A stretch of 64,000 nucleotides of DNA from Shiraia sp. slf14 (Eukaryota; Ascomycota; Dothideomycetes; Pleosporales; Shiraiaceae). The position numbers and the translations under genes are program-made. Every line of letters begins with the position of its first letter. Position 1 is the stretch's first letter. The notes beneath the pieces were generated by a model. That model saw only the letters and a list, made by a program, of their open reading frames with translations, was not told the DNA's origin and did no database searches. The DNA is taken from positions 620,001-684,000 of the forward strand of contig AXZN01000027.1 in assembly GCA_000498155.1 (NCBI GenBank). Reading direction: 5' to 3'. This document shows positions 47,942-60,045 of this stretch, in pieces.

Positions 47942-48749
47942 GCTCTGGTGGTGCTACCAGACGAGGGGGTGAGGAGGTTCGGTCAGGGCGCGGGCGGCGA
48001 GGCAGGCAAATCCAGGGGCGCTCGCAGGGAGCCGGCTCAGCGAGAGGACGGGCTAGAGCAGCAGGCGCACGATGTAGGCAATGGCGGCGGATGCGCGCAG
48101 AGTCGAGGCAATTGCTTGCGCAGACGGGGCGACAGCGGGCAACAGTCGTGGGGGGTTTGGGTTGGGAGCGATGCAACGGAGAGCTGGAGACGAGTGAAGT
48201 ACAGAGGGCGGCCCGGGGGTGAGCTTGGCTTAGCCGAGAGACACCAGCGACCGCTCAAAGGGCAATGCGCTCAGTTCCGGGCACCACTACCACAACAACA
48301 AACAACAATGGAACAACGGGGAGAAGGCGGTGGTGAAGGGGGAGATGCAGGGCGGCGCCGGGTGGGGGTGAAGGATGGGTGCTGAAGGCTGAAGAAGGCT
48401 GAAAGGCGCGGCAACAGGACACGGTGAAGGTTGGGGTTGGGGACGCTGATGCAGATGCCGCCAGCAGAGGGAGGAAGGAGCGCCCTGTTCGCTGCTACTG
48501 CTCGCCTGTCGTCGACTAGACTGACGAAGAAGGCGCGATGCAATCTCCTGCAGCGCACCTCCTCTTTCTGGCGCGCCTTGCTCGCTCCCTATTCGTCCCA
48601 ACTGCGGCCTAGTGCCCGCCGCTAGCCCAAACTGCCTTCACCACCACCCGCGCCGAACTTCTCCCCAGCTTCCATTTGCATTTCGAGAACAACGTCAAGC
48701 GCGCCATCACTGCCTGCTGTGCCTCTGCCAATTAGACCTCCCTCTCCTC
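47942..48749. promoter_or_regulatory. Divergent promoter G-beta / deaminase
   Basis: 808 bp between two divergent start codons. GC-rich with GGCG/CAGG clusters near G-beta and CT-rich near the deaminase. No gene seen; several long frames here are compositional. Confidence 0.5.
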
Positions 48750-50132
48750 ATGGCTGCCGCTGCACCAGTTGCAGACCTCGCCTTTACCCACCGACTGCCA
48801 AAGATCGAGGTACCAGCCCCCCTGATTTGCTGGTCCGCGCCAGGAGCGCATAGACTTCCGTTCCCGGCCCTGCTAATTCAAACCCCCGACTCAGCTCCAT
48901 GCCCATCTGACGGGAAGCATCAGTCGCCAATGTCTACACGACATATGGGTGGCAAAAAGGGCAAACCAGCCTGCACTCGACCTCGAGGACCCCTTAATCG
49001 CTATCCCTACCGGCAAGGTCGACTATGATATCAAGACGTAGGCATCTTTGTTTTCCCCCCACTCCAACAATGAACAAACCCCACTTCATTTTTGTAACTG
49101 TCACACAATGGGTTTGTTCTACCAATGGAATGCAATGTTGCTAGCACGTGACGATCCCCAAATCACCCAACTAACCGTCGCTCCAGATTCTTTCCACTTT
49201 TTTCTTCGTACATCTATAAACTTTGCAACGACTTGCCCAGCGTTCAGTATGTACACCACAATACTTTGAACGAATACGGGCACTAATCACCTCAGATTTT
49301 CTACAAAAGCTGTCTTGCAAGACTTTCAGAATGATGGCGTAGTGTATCTTGAGCTGCGAACTACTCCCAGAGCCATGCCTACTAAAGGCATCTCAAAGGA
49401 GAAATATGTCACTACCATTTTGGATGAACTGACCATGCACAACAGCGATGCAAAAAATACTATGCGTGCCTATTTGATTCTCTCAGTCGATCGTCGTAAC
49501 ACTCTTGCAGAGGCTCAGGAGGTTGTTGATCTTGCCATCAAGTACAAGTCAGCAGGCGTTGTTGCTGTCGACTTATGCGGCGATCCAGCCAAGGGCGACG
49601 TCCGCATTTTTACTGATGCATTTGCTCGTGCGAAAGCTGCTGGATTAAAGATCGCACTCCACTTCGCAGAGTCTGAAATATCAGCTTCTGACGTTGAGCT
49701 TTCTACTCTATTGTCCTGGAAGCCCGATCGACTGGGTCATGTCATTCATGTCAAAGAAGAATTCCAGCAAATCATTGAAAGAGAAAACATTGGTGTTGAG
49801 CTTTGTCTTAGCTGTAACGTGCACGCCAAGATGATAACGGGTACTTACTCTGACCATCATTTTGGCATGTGGCGACACACTTCTGTGCCTGTCGCTCTGT
49901 CGGTCAGTTGTACCGTATCACTGGTATTTATTTGTATACTAATCTTGCTTAGACGGATGACGTTGGTGTATTTTGCAGTCCTCTTTCCCAAGAATATTAT
50001 CTTGCAGCACAGCATTTCCAACTCAGTCGTCAAGAGGTTCAAGAGCTTTCTTTGCGAGCTGTTGCTTGCATCTTCACTGACCAAGATGAGAAGAATCGGT
50101 TGAAGAAGATTTACGCAGAGTGGAGTGGCTGA
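48750..50132 (+). CDS. Adenosine deaminase-like protein (ADAL / N6-methyl-AMP deaminase type)
   Basis: Exons 48750-48809, 48895-49037, 49187-49246, 49296-49902 and 49953-50132 (introns 85, 149, 49 and 50 bp) encode 349 residues. The metal and catalytic set of the family is complete: His22 and His24 (ELHAHLTGS), His210 and Glu213 (LHFAES), His236 (GHVIH), and Asp292-Asp293 in STDDVGVF. The short length and LPKIELHAH start match the ADAL group, which in plants and animals deaminates N6-methyl-AMP to IMP, rather than classical adenosine deaminases. The last intron splits VALS from TDDVGVF, so a model ignoring it would lose the zinc-binding Asp. Cytosolic; likely purine salvage and modified-nucleotide clearing. 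Confidence 0.92.
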
Positions 50133-52543
50133 ATAGATATCTAATGACTATATGATTTACGATTGGCATATACTCAATTTACAGCCCGTTAATACAATTC
50201 TATCATTCTCCGTGCCAACTCTTTGTTACATTTTCTCCACATCCCATTATCCCCATGCATCTTAATCACAAATAGATACCTGTAAAGTGCACCTCATTGA
50301 TCTTTATACTAACCACACTCCCTCCGCTAACTGCCCCACCCTCATCCACTCCACCAACATATCAAGAGGAAGAAACATCTCCTTCTTTTTCTAAACTCAC
50401 CTTGAATCAAAACTCAAAGGGGGCCATTCAGCAAGCCTATATATACATATCCCTAACAGCCAAACTACACAAAAGAACTTACACGAAATAGTCTGCAAAT
50501 ACCATTTTAAGAATGCATTAAATAAAGCACTGTACCAAACATATCTAATATCTAAAATATCCCCACAAGATAAGATAGAATATTTACTACCTTTTTTGAG
50601 TACGATTCAATTAGAATATCTTCCAAATGCCCCACTCCATTTATTCCTGGTAGGAGAAAAGTGGTACATGTGCTATATTCAAAAACAAGGTACCAATCCA
50701 TCACTATTGCCATTAAAGACAAATAGAAGTTGTAATTCAATCTATCTGTATCGACTTTATCTACATCTCGTGATAGGTCGTGTATTCGTGATAGTAGTAA
50801 GGGGGAATGTATAGCTTGATATATCAACAGAGTGTCTTGCCTATCTGAGGAATGGGGGGAAAAGATACGGGGGGAAGTTGTTTATTTATGAGGTTTTGAC
50901 GAGGAGGGTAAAGCAGGATTCTTGTGGGGCAGAAGACTTGGGTACTTGAGAGAGTTTGAGTTGAGTTGTGGTTTGTGGTTTGTGGTAAAGGATGGAGTGA
51001 GGTATGTGGATATGTTAAGAGGATGGTAGGAATGGGGAGTTGGACATATTACGACAGAATTGCAAAGGTTTAAGTGTAGGATAAAGACCTACCGTTTATT
51101 CTAGATTCTTATATAAATTTAACTTATAGAATTTTTTAGATGTTGGTATAAGATCTTAAGGATAGGGATAATAAAAGTTCTCTAGATTTTATAGACTAAT
51201 GTAATGATTTCTATTAATATGATAAATTTTTAAATACTATCTAATGTATCATCAGAGTCCTTCTTCCTTGACAGTTTATGGAACGCGAAATGTATGTCTT
51301 AAATCATTATGTCGATAAGATATTCTAATTCATGGAGTTTATGCATAGGCTTTCTTTATCTCTAACATCACCATCTTTTCATTTTGTAGATTTTGCAACA
51401 CGATTGCAATTTCATAATACTTAGCAGATAGCATAGAACTTGATAAAAACAAGGTATTTTAAGGGAAGGTTTGTACAGACTTCGTATCGCCACAATAGCC
51501 AGGCTGTTTACCGCAGATAGTCAATGAGATCAGCGATTCAAGGTTACATGGGCTATGATACTCCGTACTCGTGTGGAGACAATGGGTCTAAGAACCAAAG
51601 GCGGCTAGCCGAGGTTGAGGCTCAAATCCACGACTTATGACGCCAACTCTCCAACCATCGAAAGGGCTTGAAAACACGACGATAGCGTCAGTACTTAAAA
51701 TATCGATATCGATAGTGACGGGCCAACAATTCATACCCGCCCCTACAACAATTAGAAACCCTACCTACAAACCCCCAAACCCCCTTCTCAAACTCACCCC
51801 ATTAAGTCCTCCTCTCCCACCCAATCCCTCTTCACCTTGATCCCCCAAAAACCCATCTGACCTCCCATCGTAAACCCCTCGTGTCATCCCCATCCGCTAT
51901 ATCCTCCCATCCACCCAGCTCACGCCGCACCCACTCACCTCGTACCTGCCAAGGCTTAACTCAGGGGTACCAGCCAATCACACATGCGCCTTTCGCACAA
52001 AGCGCATCCGCACAACCGCCCCCGTCGCCCAATCCAGCCGCCAAAAGAACACGAGACAGCGCACTAGCAAAAAGCCCCTCTCGCCTGTCTGCTTACCACT
52101 GTACGGCGCGTGTGGTATAGGCTGGGGTGGCGTTGCGCGCGCGCTATTGAAAATGCTTGACGAAGCTGTAGCCTGTTGATGGCTGATGGGATGGGGCCAA
52201 GGGGCGATGGGATGTTCTTAAGGTGGGTGGTGCGCGCGCGTGCGTGCGGGTTGCTGTTTGTTTGCTTGTTGAAAGGTAGTTGTGTGTGTGCGGTTACATA
52301 CGATAATCATCACGAGACGAGAGGGAGAGAGAGCCAACTATTGTCGATCTTTTTATATATACTTATACAAATCACTGCCACCGCCGCAGTTGCCGCCCAC
52401 GCCGCTTTGAAGAGTATTTAATTGAGAGAAAGAGTGGATTGTGTTATCATCGGAGATTTTCAGCCCTGGACAAATTACATCCGGACGGATATTTATTGCC
52501 AAATACCTATCGAGAACAAAACAAGGATTTATATATCGAAAAT
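50133..52543. other. Intergenic region with AT-rich block
   Basis: 2.4 kb with no supported gene. 50.5-50.8 and 51.05-51.45 kb are clearly AT-rich compared with the flanks; they carry no recognisable transposon frames. 51.7-52.4 kb is CT/CCC-rich, probably promoter and leader of the GPI-protein gene. Confidence 0.5.
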
Positions 52544-53256
52544 ATGCGCGCTTCTCTCATTCTTCTGGGCTCGGCGGTTAGTTGTGCGTTTGCGCAGAGT
52601 TGTAAGTCTTACCTACCTACTTACCTACCAACCATCCATGCATCTTCCCCTTCCCCTTACCTATGCACCCACCCACATACATACACACATACATACATGT
52701 ATCCAGAATCCCCACCTCCATGCATCTCCCCCCCCGTCCCCATCATCTCCCAACACACCCACCCCCAAACTCTAAATCCATCCAAGACGAAAACAAAAAA
52801 CACACACATCTAACATATCCCCACATAGACACGGGCCCGAAATTCGACCCTTCAAACGCCCCCTTCTTCGGCCCTGGCTCCATCGTCGATCCCACTCTGA
52901 CTCTCGGCGTGCCTACCACCGTCCAGACACCTGCTGCCCGGTCGTCTGCGGCTTCGGAAGCAGTGACTTCTGCAGGTGGGTCGGCATCTGTGTCGGCATC
53001 TGGGTCTAGGTCCGCGGCGCAGTCTTCTCGGTCTGAAGGTGGTGCTACGTCTGCGTCTGCGTCTGCGTCTGCGAGTGTAAGTGCCAGCTCGTCGATGGTG
53101 ACTTCGACTTCGGCTTCGAGTTCGGCTTCCAGGTCGGGTTCTGCGACGAGTTCGAGTGCGGCGCCGGCGAGGAGTAGTGGGGCTGCGGGTGCGAATGGGC
53201 CTCGTGTGATGGGTGTTATTGCTGGGGGGATGGCGGCTGGGTTGGTGTTGTTGTAA
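52544..53256 (+). CDS. GPI-anchored Ser/Ala-rich cell-wall or surface protein
   Basis: Exons 52544-52601 and 52829-53256 encode 161 residues. The 227-bp intron is the longest in the window and is full of CA- and CTAC-type short repeats. A signal peptide spans about residues 1-18 (MRASLILLGSAVSCAFAQ). A short conserved-looking domain (YTGPKFDPSNAPFFGPGS) follows, then a Ser/Ala/Thr-rich stalk. Part of the stalk is encoded by a TCTGCG hexamer repeat. The C-terminus has a GANG-type omega region and hydrophobic VMGVIAGGMAAGLVLL tail, as in GPI signals. No enzymatic domain is seen. It is likely attached to membrane or wall as a heavily O-glycosylated surface protein. Confidence 0.82.
53053..53074 (+). 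repeat. Coding hexanucleotide repeat
   Basis: About four tandem TCTGCG units encode Ser-Ala pairs in the GPI protein stalk. Such repeats often vary in number between strains. Confidence 0.75.
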
Positions 53257-53558
53257 GTGGGGTGAGTTGAGATGATATGGAAATTGTGTTGTAGGATAGG
53301 GAGGGTGGAGGATGTGTATTAATATCAGATGTGGTGTGAAAGGGAATTTTATCTGTTATGTTTAGTAGAAATTCACTTCCCGTGGCGTGCATCGTTCATC
53401 GCGCCCAATGGATGATATCGTAAAAGGGTATATTGTGAGGTGCTCATAAGGTGACCCAATACATCTATATCACAGACACCCGTTATTTTATAAAAACCAA
53501 AACGCCTCCCGAACGCCATCATGATGCTTTTCATATGTGCCCATTGCTTTTTGCAACC
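53257..53558. other. Convergent 3' region
   Basis: 302 bp between the 3' ends of the GPI-protein gene and MRT4. No gene seen. Confidence 0.5.
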
Positions 53559-54327
53559 TTATTCTTCCATGGCATTTGTATCAACCTCAGTTATAGACTC
53601 GCTTGATTTCGAGTAGTATGCCTTGAAATCAATCTTGAAATCCGCCATTGCGACTCCAAACATCTTCAATAGTGCTGTTTGGTGGCTGTTCATAACCTCA
53701 CCCTCTTTGCATACAGTGTATGGTGCATCGAGAGTGACCTTGCCCTTGTCGAGCCTGGTTGGCATTCCCCATTTTCGCACGGTTGTCTCTACACTGTGTG
53801 GGAGCGGAACATCGTCGTCTTCTGGTAGTTCTCCACCTCTTGAGTAGACCACGCCTGCCGGTACGGTAAAAGTTTGGGTAGCAGTAACACCTGCGCGAGC
53901 AAAATCGGTTTGCGAGTAGGCGGAAAAGTATTCGATGACTTCTTTAGGGTCACGGTTGGTGAAAAAGAGGCCTACATTGCCGGCGAGGTATTCTGTGAGT
54001 TGCGACAAATTGGTGAGATGCTCTTCTGCGGGAGTTTGGCCGAGTGCTTTTGCCATGACTTTGGTCTTGCCAAAAAAGAAGCTACATACATGTTAGATAT
54101 TACGGATTCTACCACATGTAAATCCATGGCTCTTACCGGCTATCGGAGAATTCGGCGCGGACTTCCTTGAGGTATGAGTTGCGCATGTTCTCGACAGAAA
54201 AGACGAAGATGTGCTCGAAAGCATCGGCCGCTTCCTGCACATTTGCGAAAAGCTTCTGTGACAGCTCCTTGCCCTTCTTATCAGTCTTGGTCAAGTGAAC
54301 GACCTTCGCGCGCTTGGATTTAGGCAT
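53559..54327 (-). CDS. MRT4: Ribosome assembly factor Mrt4
   Basis: Exons 54327-54137 and 54081-53559 (55-bp intron) encode 237 residues. The N-terminus MPKSKRAKVVHLTKTDKKGK is characteristic of Mrt4. The rest is an L10/P0-like domain with FVFSVENMRNSYLKEVR and an FFFGKTKVMAKALG block that spans the splice junction, then the Mrt4 insert with DPKEVIEYF. Mrt4 is a nucleolar placeholder for P0 on pre-60S particles and is exchanged during maturation. Length matches the family. Transcribed divergently from MDM10 with only 233 bp between start codons. Confidence 0.95.
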
Positions 54328-54560
54328 TGTGGCGGTTTGGCTGTGGTGTTGATATAGCGACGGTGCTGCTCAGAAAAAGTTCGAGGTTGGTCGCAAAGGT
54401 CCAAAAAAATATAGCGGGGAATTTTTGGCGAACCACCGACGGCTTGGCGACCGCGGCTCGACCTCCGCCATGCAGGTGCAACCTGTACCTGCCCCACGCT
54501 TCCTTGATCCTCCACGAGAGTTTATTAAATATACGACGATGCCGTGCTTATGACAGAGAC
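54328..54560. promoter_or_regulatory. Shared divergent promoter MRT4 / MDM10
   Basis: 233 bp separate the two start codons, so both promoters must overlap or lie back to back here. Confidence 0.7.
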
Positions 54561-55839
54561 ATGTTGGACTTCATGGAGAATGTGCAGCACGCATTCTATG
54601 AAGCCTCTCATTGGAATGTTGACAACTCCTATGGCGCCTTGAATGCTACTGCGCGAGGTACGTCACACTCTGGCTTCTTTCCCTTCAGATGCTGACTGCC
54701 TACACATAGCTTTGCTTGATTTTGAAATACCTAGGGGATTGCGATTGCAAATCTCTTCACTTGCTGCACCAAACTTCGCCACTTCATATACTTTGGGCAG
54801 CGTGGGCGTTGTCGACGGCTCGGTATCCTACCTCTACTCGTCGCTGCCATTGCGCAAGGAATTCAAGAGTTCGCGCATAGATCTGCACCATGTGATTCGA
54901 GGATATAAACACCTACAGGAGCTGAGGCGCCCAGACGAGAACTGGTGGTGGGAAGTGTGGCATGCTGGAAGAAGGGTTGATCGACGAGGTACGCACTTCG
55001 TCGCCATCCCAACAAGCTTGTGCTGAAAGTCAACAGATACCCTGCTTTACGGGCGCATATTCCTGCCGCAGTCGAGACTCGAGGCACTTTATTTACGTCG
55101 TCTGACACCAACGCGACAGCTCAGGATCGCCGCTGTGAGCGACTCGAATCTCAACAATGGCGGGACGATCCTCACGCTGCTGCAAAACGACTTTGGCAAA
55201 TACAGTACCGAGTACATGTACAGCACCGACTCTGCATTGATGGGTCTGCGAGGCCTCTACAACTTCGGACCTGATCCTCGACTGGCGCCCACAGAACCGA
55301 CTGCAGTTGAGCAAGTGGAACCTGTGCATGGCCGATTCAGCGCAGGCGCGGAGCTGTACTACGGTCTTCTGAACAAGAGCGGCGGCATTAGCACTGGCTT
55401 GCGCTTCACGACCTTACCCAACCATCCGGGCTTCCCGTATACCATGACGCTGACGCTGAATCCACTCATGGGAAATTTGTCCTCCACATATGCCGTCAAG
55501 GCTGGCCCAAGCTTGGCGCTCTGCTCACGGTTTGACTTCAACTTTTACTCATACGAGAGTGAGCTGCAGCTCGGATGCGAACTTTGGCGTCGCCGCAGCA
55601 ATAGCGATACGGAATGGGCCGTCAAAAAGCTACGTCCTGATTGGCAGCCACCAACTGTCTCACCTGATGACGACGTCGCAGGTGTGCTCAAAGCAAATGT
55701 TGACCAGGATTGGCGCATCGGAATATTATGGGAAGGTAGAATCAAAGAACTTCTCTTCACGCTGGGGGCCAGCCTGGACCTCAAGAAACGAGAGCAAATC
55801 TTCCGCTCAGTCGGACTCGAGCTGCAGTACTCGTCCTGA
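54561..55839 (+). CDS. MDM10: Mitochondrial distribution and morphology protein 10
   Basis: Exons 54561-54657, 54710-54988 and 55037-55839 (introns 52 and 48 bp) encode 392 residues. The start MLDFMENVQHAFYEAS, then LDFEIPRGLRLQISS and LGSVGVVDGSVSYLYSS, are highly characteristic of Mdm10. It is a VDAC-like beta-barrel in the outer mitochondrial membrane, member of the ERMES ER-mitochondria tether and of the SAM assembly machinery. The C-terminal strands end in LGLELQYSS-like sequence (VGLELQYSS here), the expected beta-signal. Slightly shorter than yeast Mdm10, mainly in loops. Confidence 0.95.
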
Positions 55840-58193
55840 ACGATCAGGGGAACATGGACAAACTACTGCCTACTAGCAAGCATGCTACCGAACTTGACAA
55901 CTACCACATTTGTCTGGTCGACACCACTGAGACATAGTGATCCCTCCTTCCACGGGCGTTCTGGAAGCCCGTTCGGGATTGCGAGTACTTCTAGCTCAAA
56001 AGCGAGCGTTTCTGGACGTACAGCGAGTCAAGCGTATGGCTACCTCACGACACATGGAGCATTCATAGGTAGGCCAAGCGTTTACAAAAGGCTGTTAAAC
56101 GATCACAACAGCAAGATCCTGGAGACAGATTTCGAGTAAGCGGTCGACACTGCATAGTGCTTCCGATAGTGTAACACTGAAACGATTTGTGGGGATGTCG
56201 GCTGTCATTGAGCTGTTGCACCGGAGCCGTTTTGAATTGTTTTCAATGCAACAGTGGCATAAGTGTACATTGCAACAAGCTGCTGCTGGGTGAAACCTTG
56301 GAGGCTCACGAGCAAGATCTTGATGCGAGTGCCGGTAGTTTGAGAGCACCAGGGTAGGGTGGAAGGGATACGAAGGTCGGGGCAAAACCAAGCGTGCCGT
56401 TGGTGGAGAGTTGGGCACCGGGTACGTGGTTGTTGTCGTTCGCTTGCGACGTGTTCTCAATGCAGTGCCTTGCCCGAGTCAGACTTGCAGGGAAGGAGTG
56501 TGTATCACAGGTTGACGGTGAGAGCAGCGTCGAGCGTGTAGTGTGTACAATTTTTTTTTGAGAGAGACGATGATTAGCAAGCAATTCTTGAGCCTCTTCC
56601 GAACTCTTGACTACGTGATGGCTCCGGACGAGCGTCTCATGTGGGCGTGCTCAGACAGCACGGGCACTGATACTCGTCAGGATCTCTCTCCAGTACGGCT
56701 TACCCGAGCGATCCGCGACGAGGGCCTGACTCCAGCGCCCTCACATTGCCGATTCGGTAGCTGGTCCCGCTTCCAAGGCGTAGAGCAACGGGATCTGGCG
56801 CATGGTGGAGGCAGTTGATGTATGGAATGTAGGCGGCGATCCGAAGCATGGCCTTGATTCACGTTCACACACGTCGACGACCAAGCCAGCACCAGCGCGC
56901 GTCTGTCGTGCTCCATGCCGTCATGCTGGCCGCGAGTAGCGTCCCGAGGCTTCTAGGCACATAGCCGTGGCGCCCTATGCAGCCTCGCCCACTCACCCAC
57001 TGTTTCTCGTGCCGTCTCTGTGCCCGTACCTGGCGCAACGCACCCAGGGCGCCCTGTGCAGACGCGCTTCTCCCACATCACAGCGACTTCATGCACCGGC
57101 TCTTCAAACCTCTTCTCACGGCCGGGGACGGCGACGCAGCCGTCACTAACGTTGTCGGCAAGCGTTTGCAAACCAGGATGATCCCACGGCCAAAAGTCTC
57201 CTGAGGCTTGGACGAGCGTGTTGCCCTGGCTAACGTCGACCCTCGTCAGCCTTCCCGTGGTGAGAGGCCATTGGGCAAAGGCTGGCGACTGTCGCCCCCC
57301 CTTCCCCCCCAGTTACCCCCCCTTCAGCTGCACATCCCCCTGGCCTGGACTTTTTTTGCTCTGCAGCTCACGGTAGGTGTGTGGTTGGGTGGGTAGCTGT
57401 TCCTTGTCAGTCAGTCAGTCAGCGCCAGGACAGGTGACAAGGCAGACACGCTCTCTCTCACTCAGTTCAAGACTGACAAAGTGGACAAGTTGAAACCCAA
57501 ACAAAAGCGTTCCGTCACTGTCAAAGCGAGCAAGGCTGGAGTAGCAAAAAACAAGCGTTTGCAGCGTCGCCAGTCAGAAGCAAGCCTGGCGTCAAAACGG
57601 CAAGCCGTGTGCTAAAACTGGTGTCTTGACGCTGTGGTGGACGTGGCGGAGTGGGCGCCGAGTGGCCCAGGACCTGTCTGATTGGGTATAGCGCGCTCGT
57701 CCCCCTACTGCTGGCTTGGACGCTCCTTCCTTAATCTCCCCTTTCGCACCCCAAGTCATTCATTTACCTCGCCGCCCATCTCCTCCACCCGGGTTCCCGT
57801 ATCGTCACCTCGTTCTTGGTGTGATCATCAGCTTCTCTTTTTTCTTCCTGTCGACTTCTGCGAAGCGCCGTCACTCCTTCCGGCCTTTGCCCACGTTCAT
57901 TTTCTCCACAATCCTTCCCTTAGGCTCTGCCTGTCCACTCCTTCGAGTTTCCCCGCCCAATTCCACTCCTTGAGGACTGACATCGCTTTTGGACGATCGA
58001 ACCCTTGACCTTGACCACTGCTCCCTGGCCAGCAGACTTCTTTCTTGCAGCTACCTTCGTCCCATACCCACTTGGACCCCATTACTCCCTTGACGATACT
58101 TTACGATCCTCGATAGACGCATCTTTGCCAGCTTGACTGCCCATCTTCATCCACTTCATCCCTTCGACCACCAACCCAGCACAAAACCGCGGC
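55840..58193. promoter_or_regulatory. Long region upstream of the homeobox gene
   Basis: 2.35 kb with no supported gene. Frames at 55882-56139 and 56543-56818 are uninformative. Contains GTCA tetramer repeats near 57409 and a CT-rich leader from about 57.7 kb, both consistent with a large promoter and long 5' UTR of a developmental regulator. Confidence 0.5.
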
Positions 58194-60045
58194 ATGCACT
58201 CTACCGACGACACAATGGTGTCCCCTTCGCCCTCACCCAGCGCCCAGAACAACACCCCCACATCCACACAAGGCTCTGCTCCTCGCCGGCCCCCGCGAAA
58301 GAGTACCCTGACCCAGCAGCAGAGAAATCAAAAGAGGCAGCGAGCCACCCAGGACCAGCTGGTCACGCTCGAGGTTGAATTCAACAAGAATCCCACCCCG
58401 ACTGCAGCAACCCGCGAGAGAATAGCGCAGGAAATCAACATGACTGAGCGATCAGTCCAGATTTGGTTCCAGAACAGGTGGGTACCACGAGGTGTATGTT
58501 TTGAGTGCTTGTACTGACTAGAAGACAGACGCGCGAAAATCAAGAACATCGCCAAGAAGAGCATCGAGAACGGTGATGACTGCAATGATATCCCAGAATC
58601 AATGCGACGATACCTTGCTCTCCAGGCAATGGAATCAGGCAAGTCGATTGGAACAAACTTCCTTGGTCGTGGTCCAGGCATGCCCTATGGCAGCGGTATG
58701 CTTCTCAACACGGACACCAGCTCTTCAAAAGTTGGTATGTAACAGTGCTGAATCTACCACTTTAAATACTTGTAACTGACCAATGACAGTCATTCACCAC
58801 TTTGCCTGCCGCTCGTTGAGTGTAGGTTCCTGGAGAAGAGTTGGTCAAAGCGCCATGGATCTCGTCATTTTCTACTCCCCTGAGAAGTGCTGTGTGACGT
58901 ACTACATCAACAACGACTCAGCAGGCTACAAAATCGAGTATCCATTCTCGTATATCAAGAACATTAGCCTAGAGAATGGTGACATGACCGCAAACGCAGA
59001 GGGCGCATCACAACGGCCCGGAGGACTTGTTGTCGAACTCAACCGCCCTCCAAACTTCTTCATGGACTCATCTGGATCGGGAGGGTTCTTCCAATGCGGC
59101 GATTTCACAGAAGACCAGCAGGCATCGAACATTTTGGTGCATCACCTCGGCGGTCATCCCAAGGTGCTCAGTGGCCAATTGGCGAAACTCGTCTCGTTGG
59201 AGTCGTTTCAGAATCGACACAACATGTACGATCCCAACACTCTGGCAGTCTCGGCACCCGTCTCGCCAATCACTCACCGACCTGCATCTCAACCCAACCA
59301 CGTCGTACACCCCCACATGGCCATGTTTCAAGAGCAGCATCTGGCGCCAGGTCCTTTCCCGCCTCGTGGTCACAAGCGCCAACGCAGTCGGTCGGTACCC
59401 GTTGCTATGGACTTCTCAATGCTTCGTCACCCGATGCCTTCTTTCCTGATTCAGCCAGAGCCATCACCGTACATGCCTCCTAATCAGGAGATCTATGCAC
59501 CTGTCCCACAGAGCGCTCCCGGCCCTATCGGACCACATCTAAGCATTGACACTTCTGCTGGATATGGCATGGAGTACCGCCAATACCCCATGTCAGCCAC
59601 AACAGCCAACTCACCTTCAGAGTATGGTACTCCCGCCTTTTTCACATCTGGACCACCAACCGACAACGTGCCGGCGTCCAACTTTGGACCCCAGTACACC
59701 ATGCCCCAGTATGTGCATACTCCAATGGGACCACCTCCTCACTCGGCTGCTGCAACATCACCCATGCCTCCCATGGGCCAGCACGATCCAATCATTGCCA
59801 ACCAGTCTCCTCCCCTGAGCTCTTTTGGCCGTGATGGCCATGCCGATGTCTATCCCATGTCACATGAGAATGGCATGTCGGATGAAGCACTGCAAATGAC
59901 GGATATGTATGCAAAGCAAAACTTGAACCTGCCTTTCCGGTCACCGCTACTGGATGAAAATGTGGACGATTTGGACATGCAGAACTTGGTATCTTTCGGC
60001 ACGTTAGATCCATCAAGTTTGTCGCCAGAGCATCATCAGATGTAG
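58194..60045 (+). CDS. Homeobox transcription factor (HOY1/RfeB-like)
   Basis: Exons 58194-58477, 58529-58734 and 58790-60045 (introns 51 and 55 bp) encode 581 residues. The homeodomain spans about residues 46-105, with QLVTLEVEFNKNPTPTAATRE forming helices 1-2 in part, and the recognition helix TERSVQIWFQNRRAKIK. The codon of the second Arg of WFQNRR is split by intron 1. No three-residue TALE insertion is present. After the homeodomain comes a conserved fungal region (HHFACRSLSVGSWRR to VHHLGGHP) and then a Pro/Met/Gln-rich tail suited to activation. Related fungal homeobox proteins control hyphal growth, conidiation and sexual development. The precise orthologue name is not certain. Confidence 0.9.

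Noticed and set aside
47942..48625. Several long frames between G-beta and the deaminase
   Set aside because: They exist on both strands in GC-rich promoter sequence and have Arg/Pro/Ser low complexity.
51590..51640. Possible tRNA-like segment
   Set aside because: No proper A and B boxes or cloverleaf could be built.
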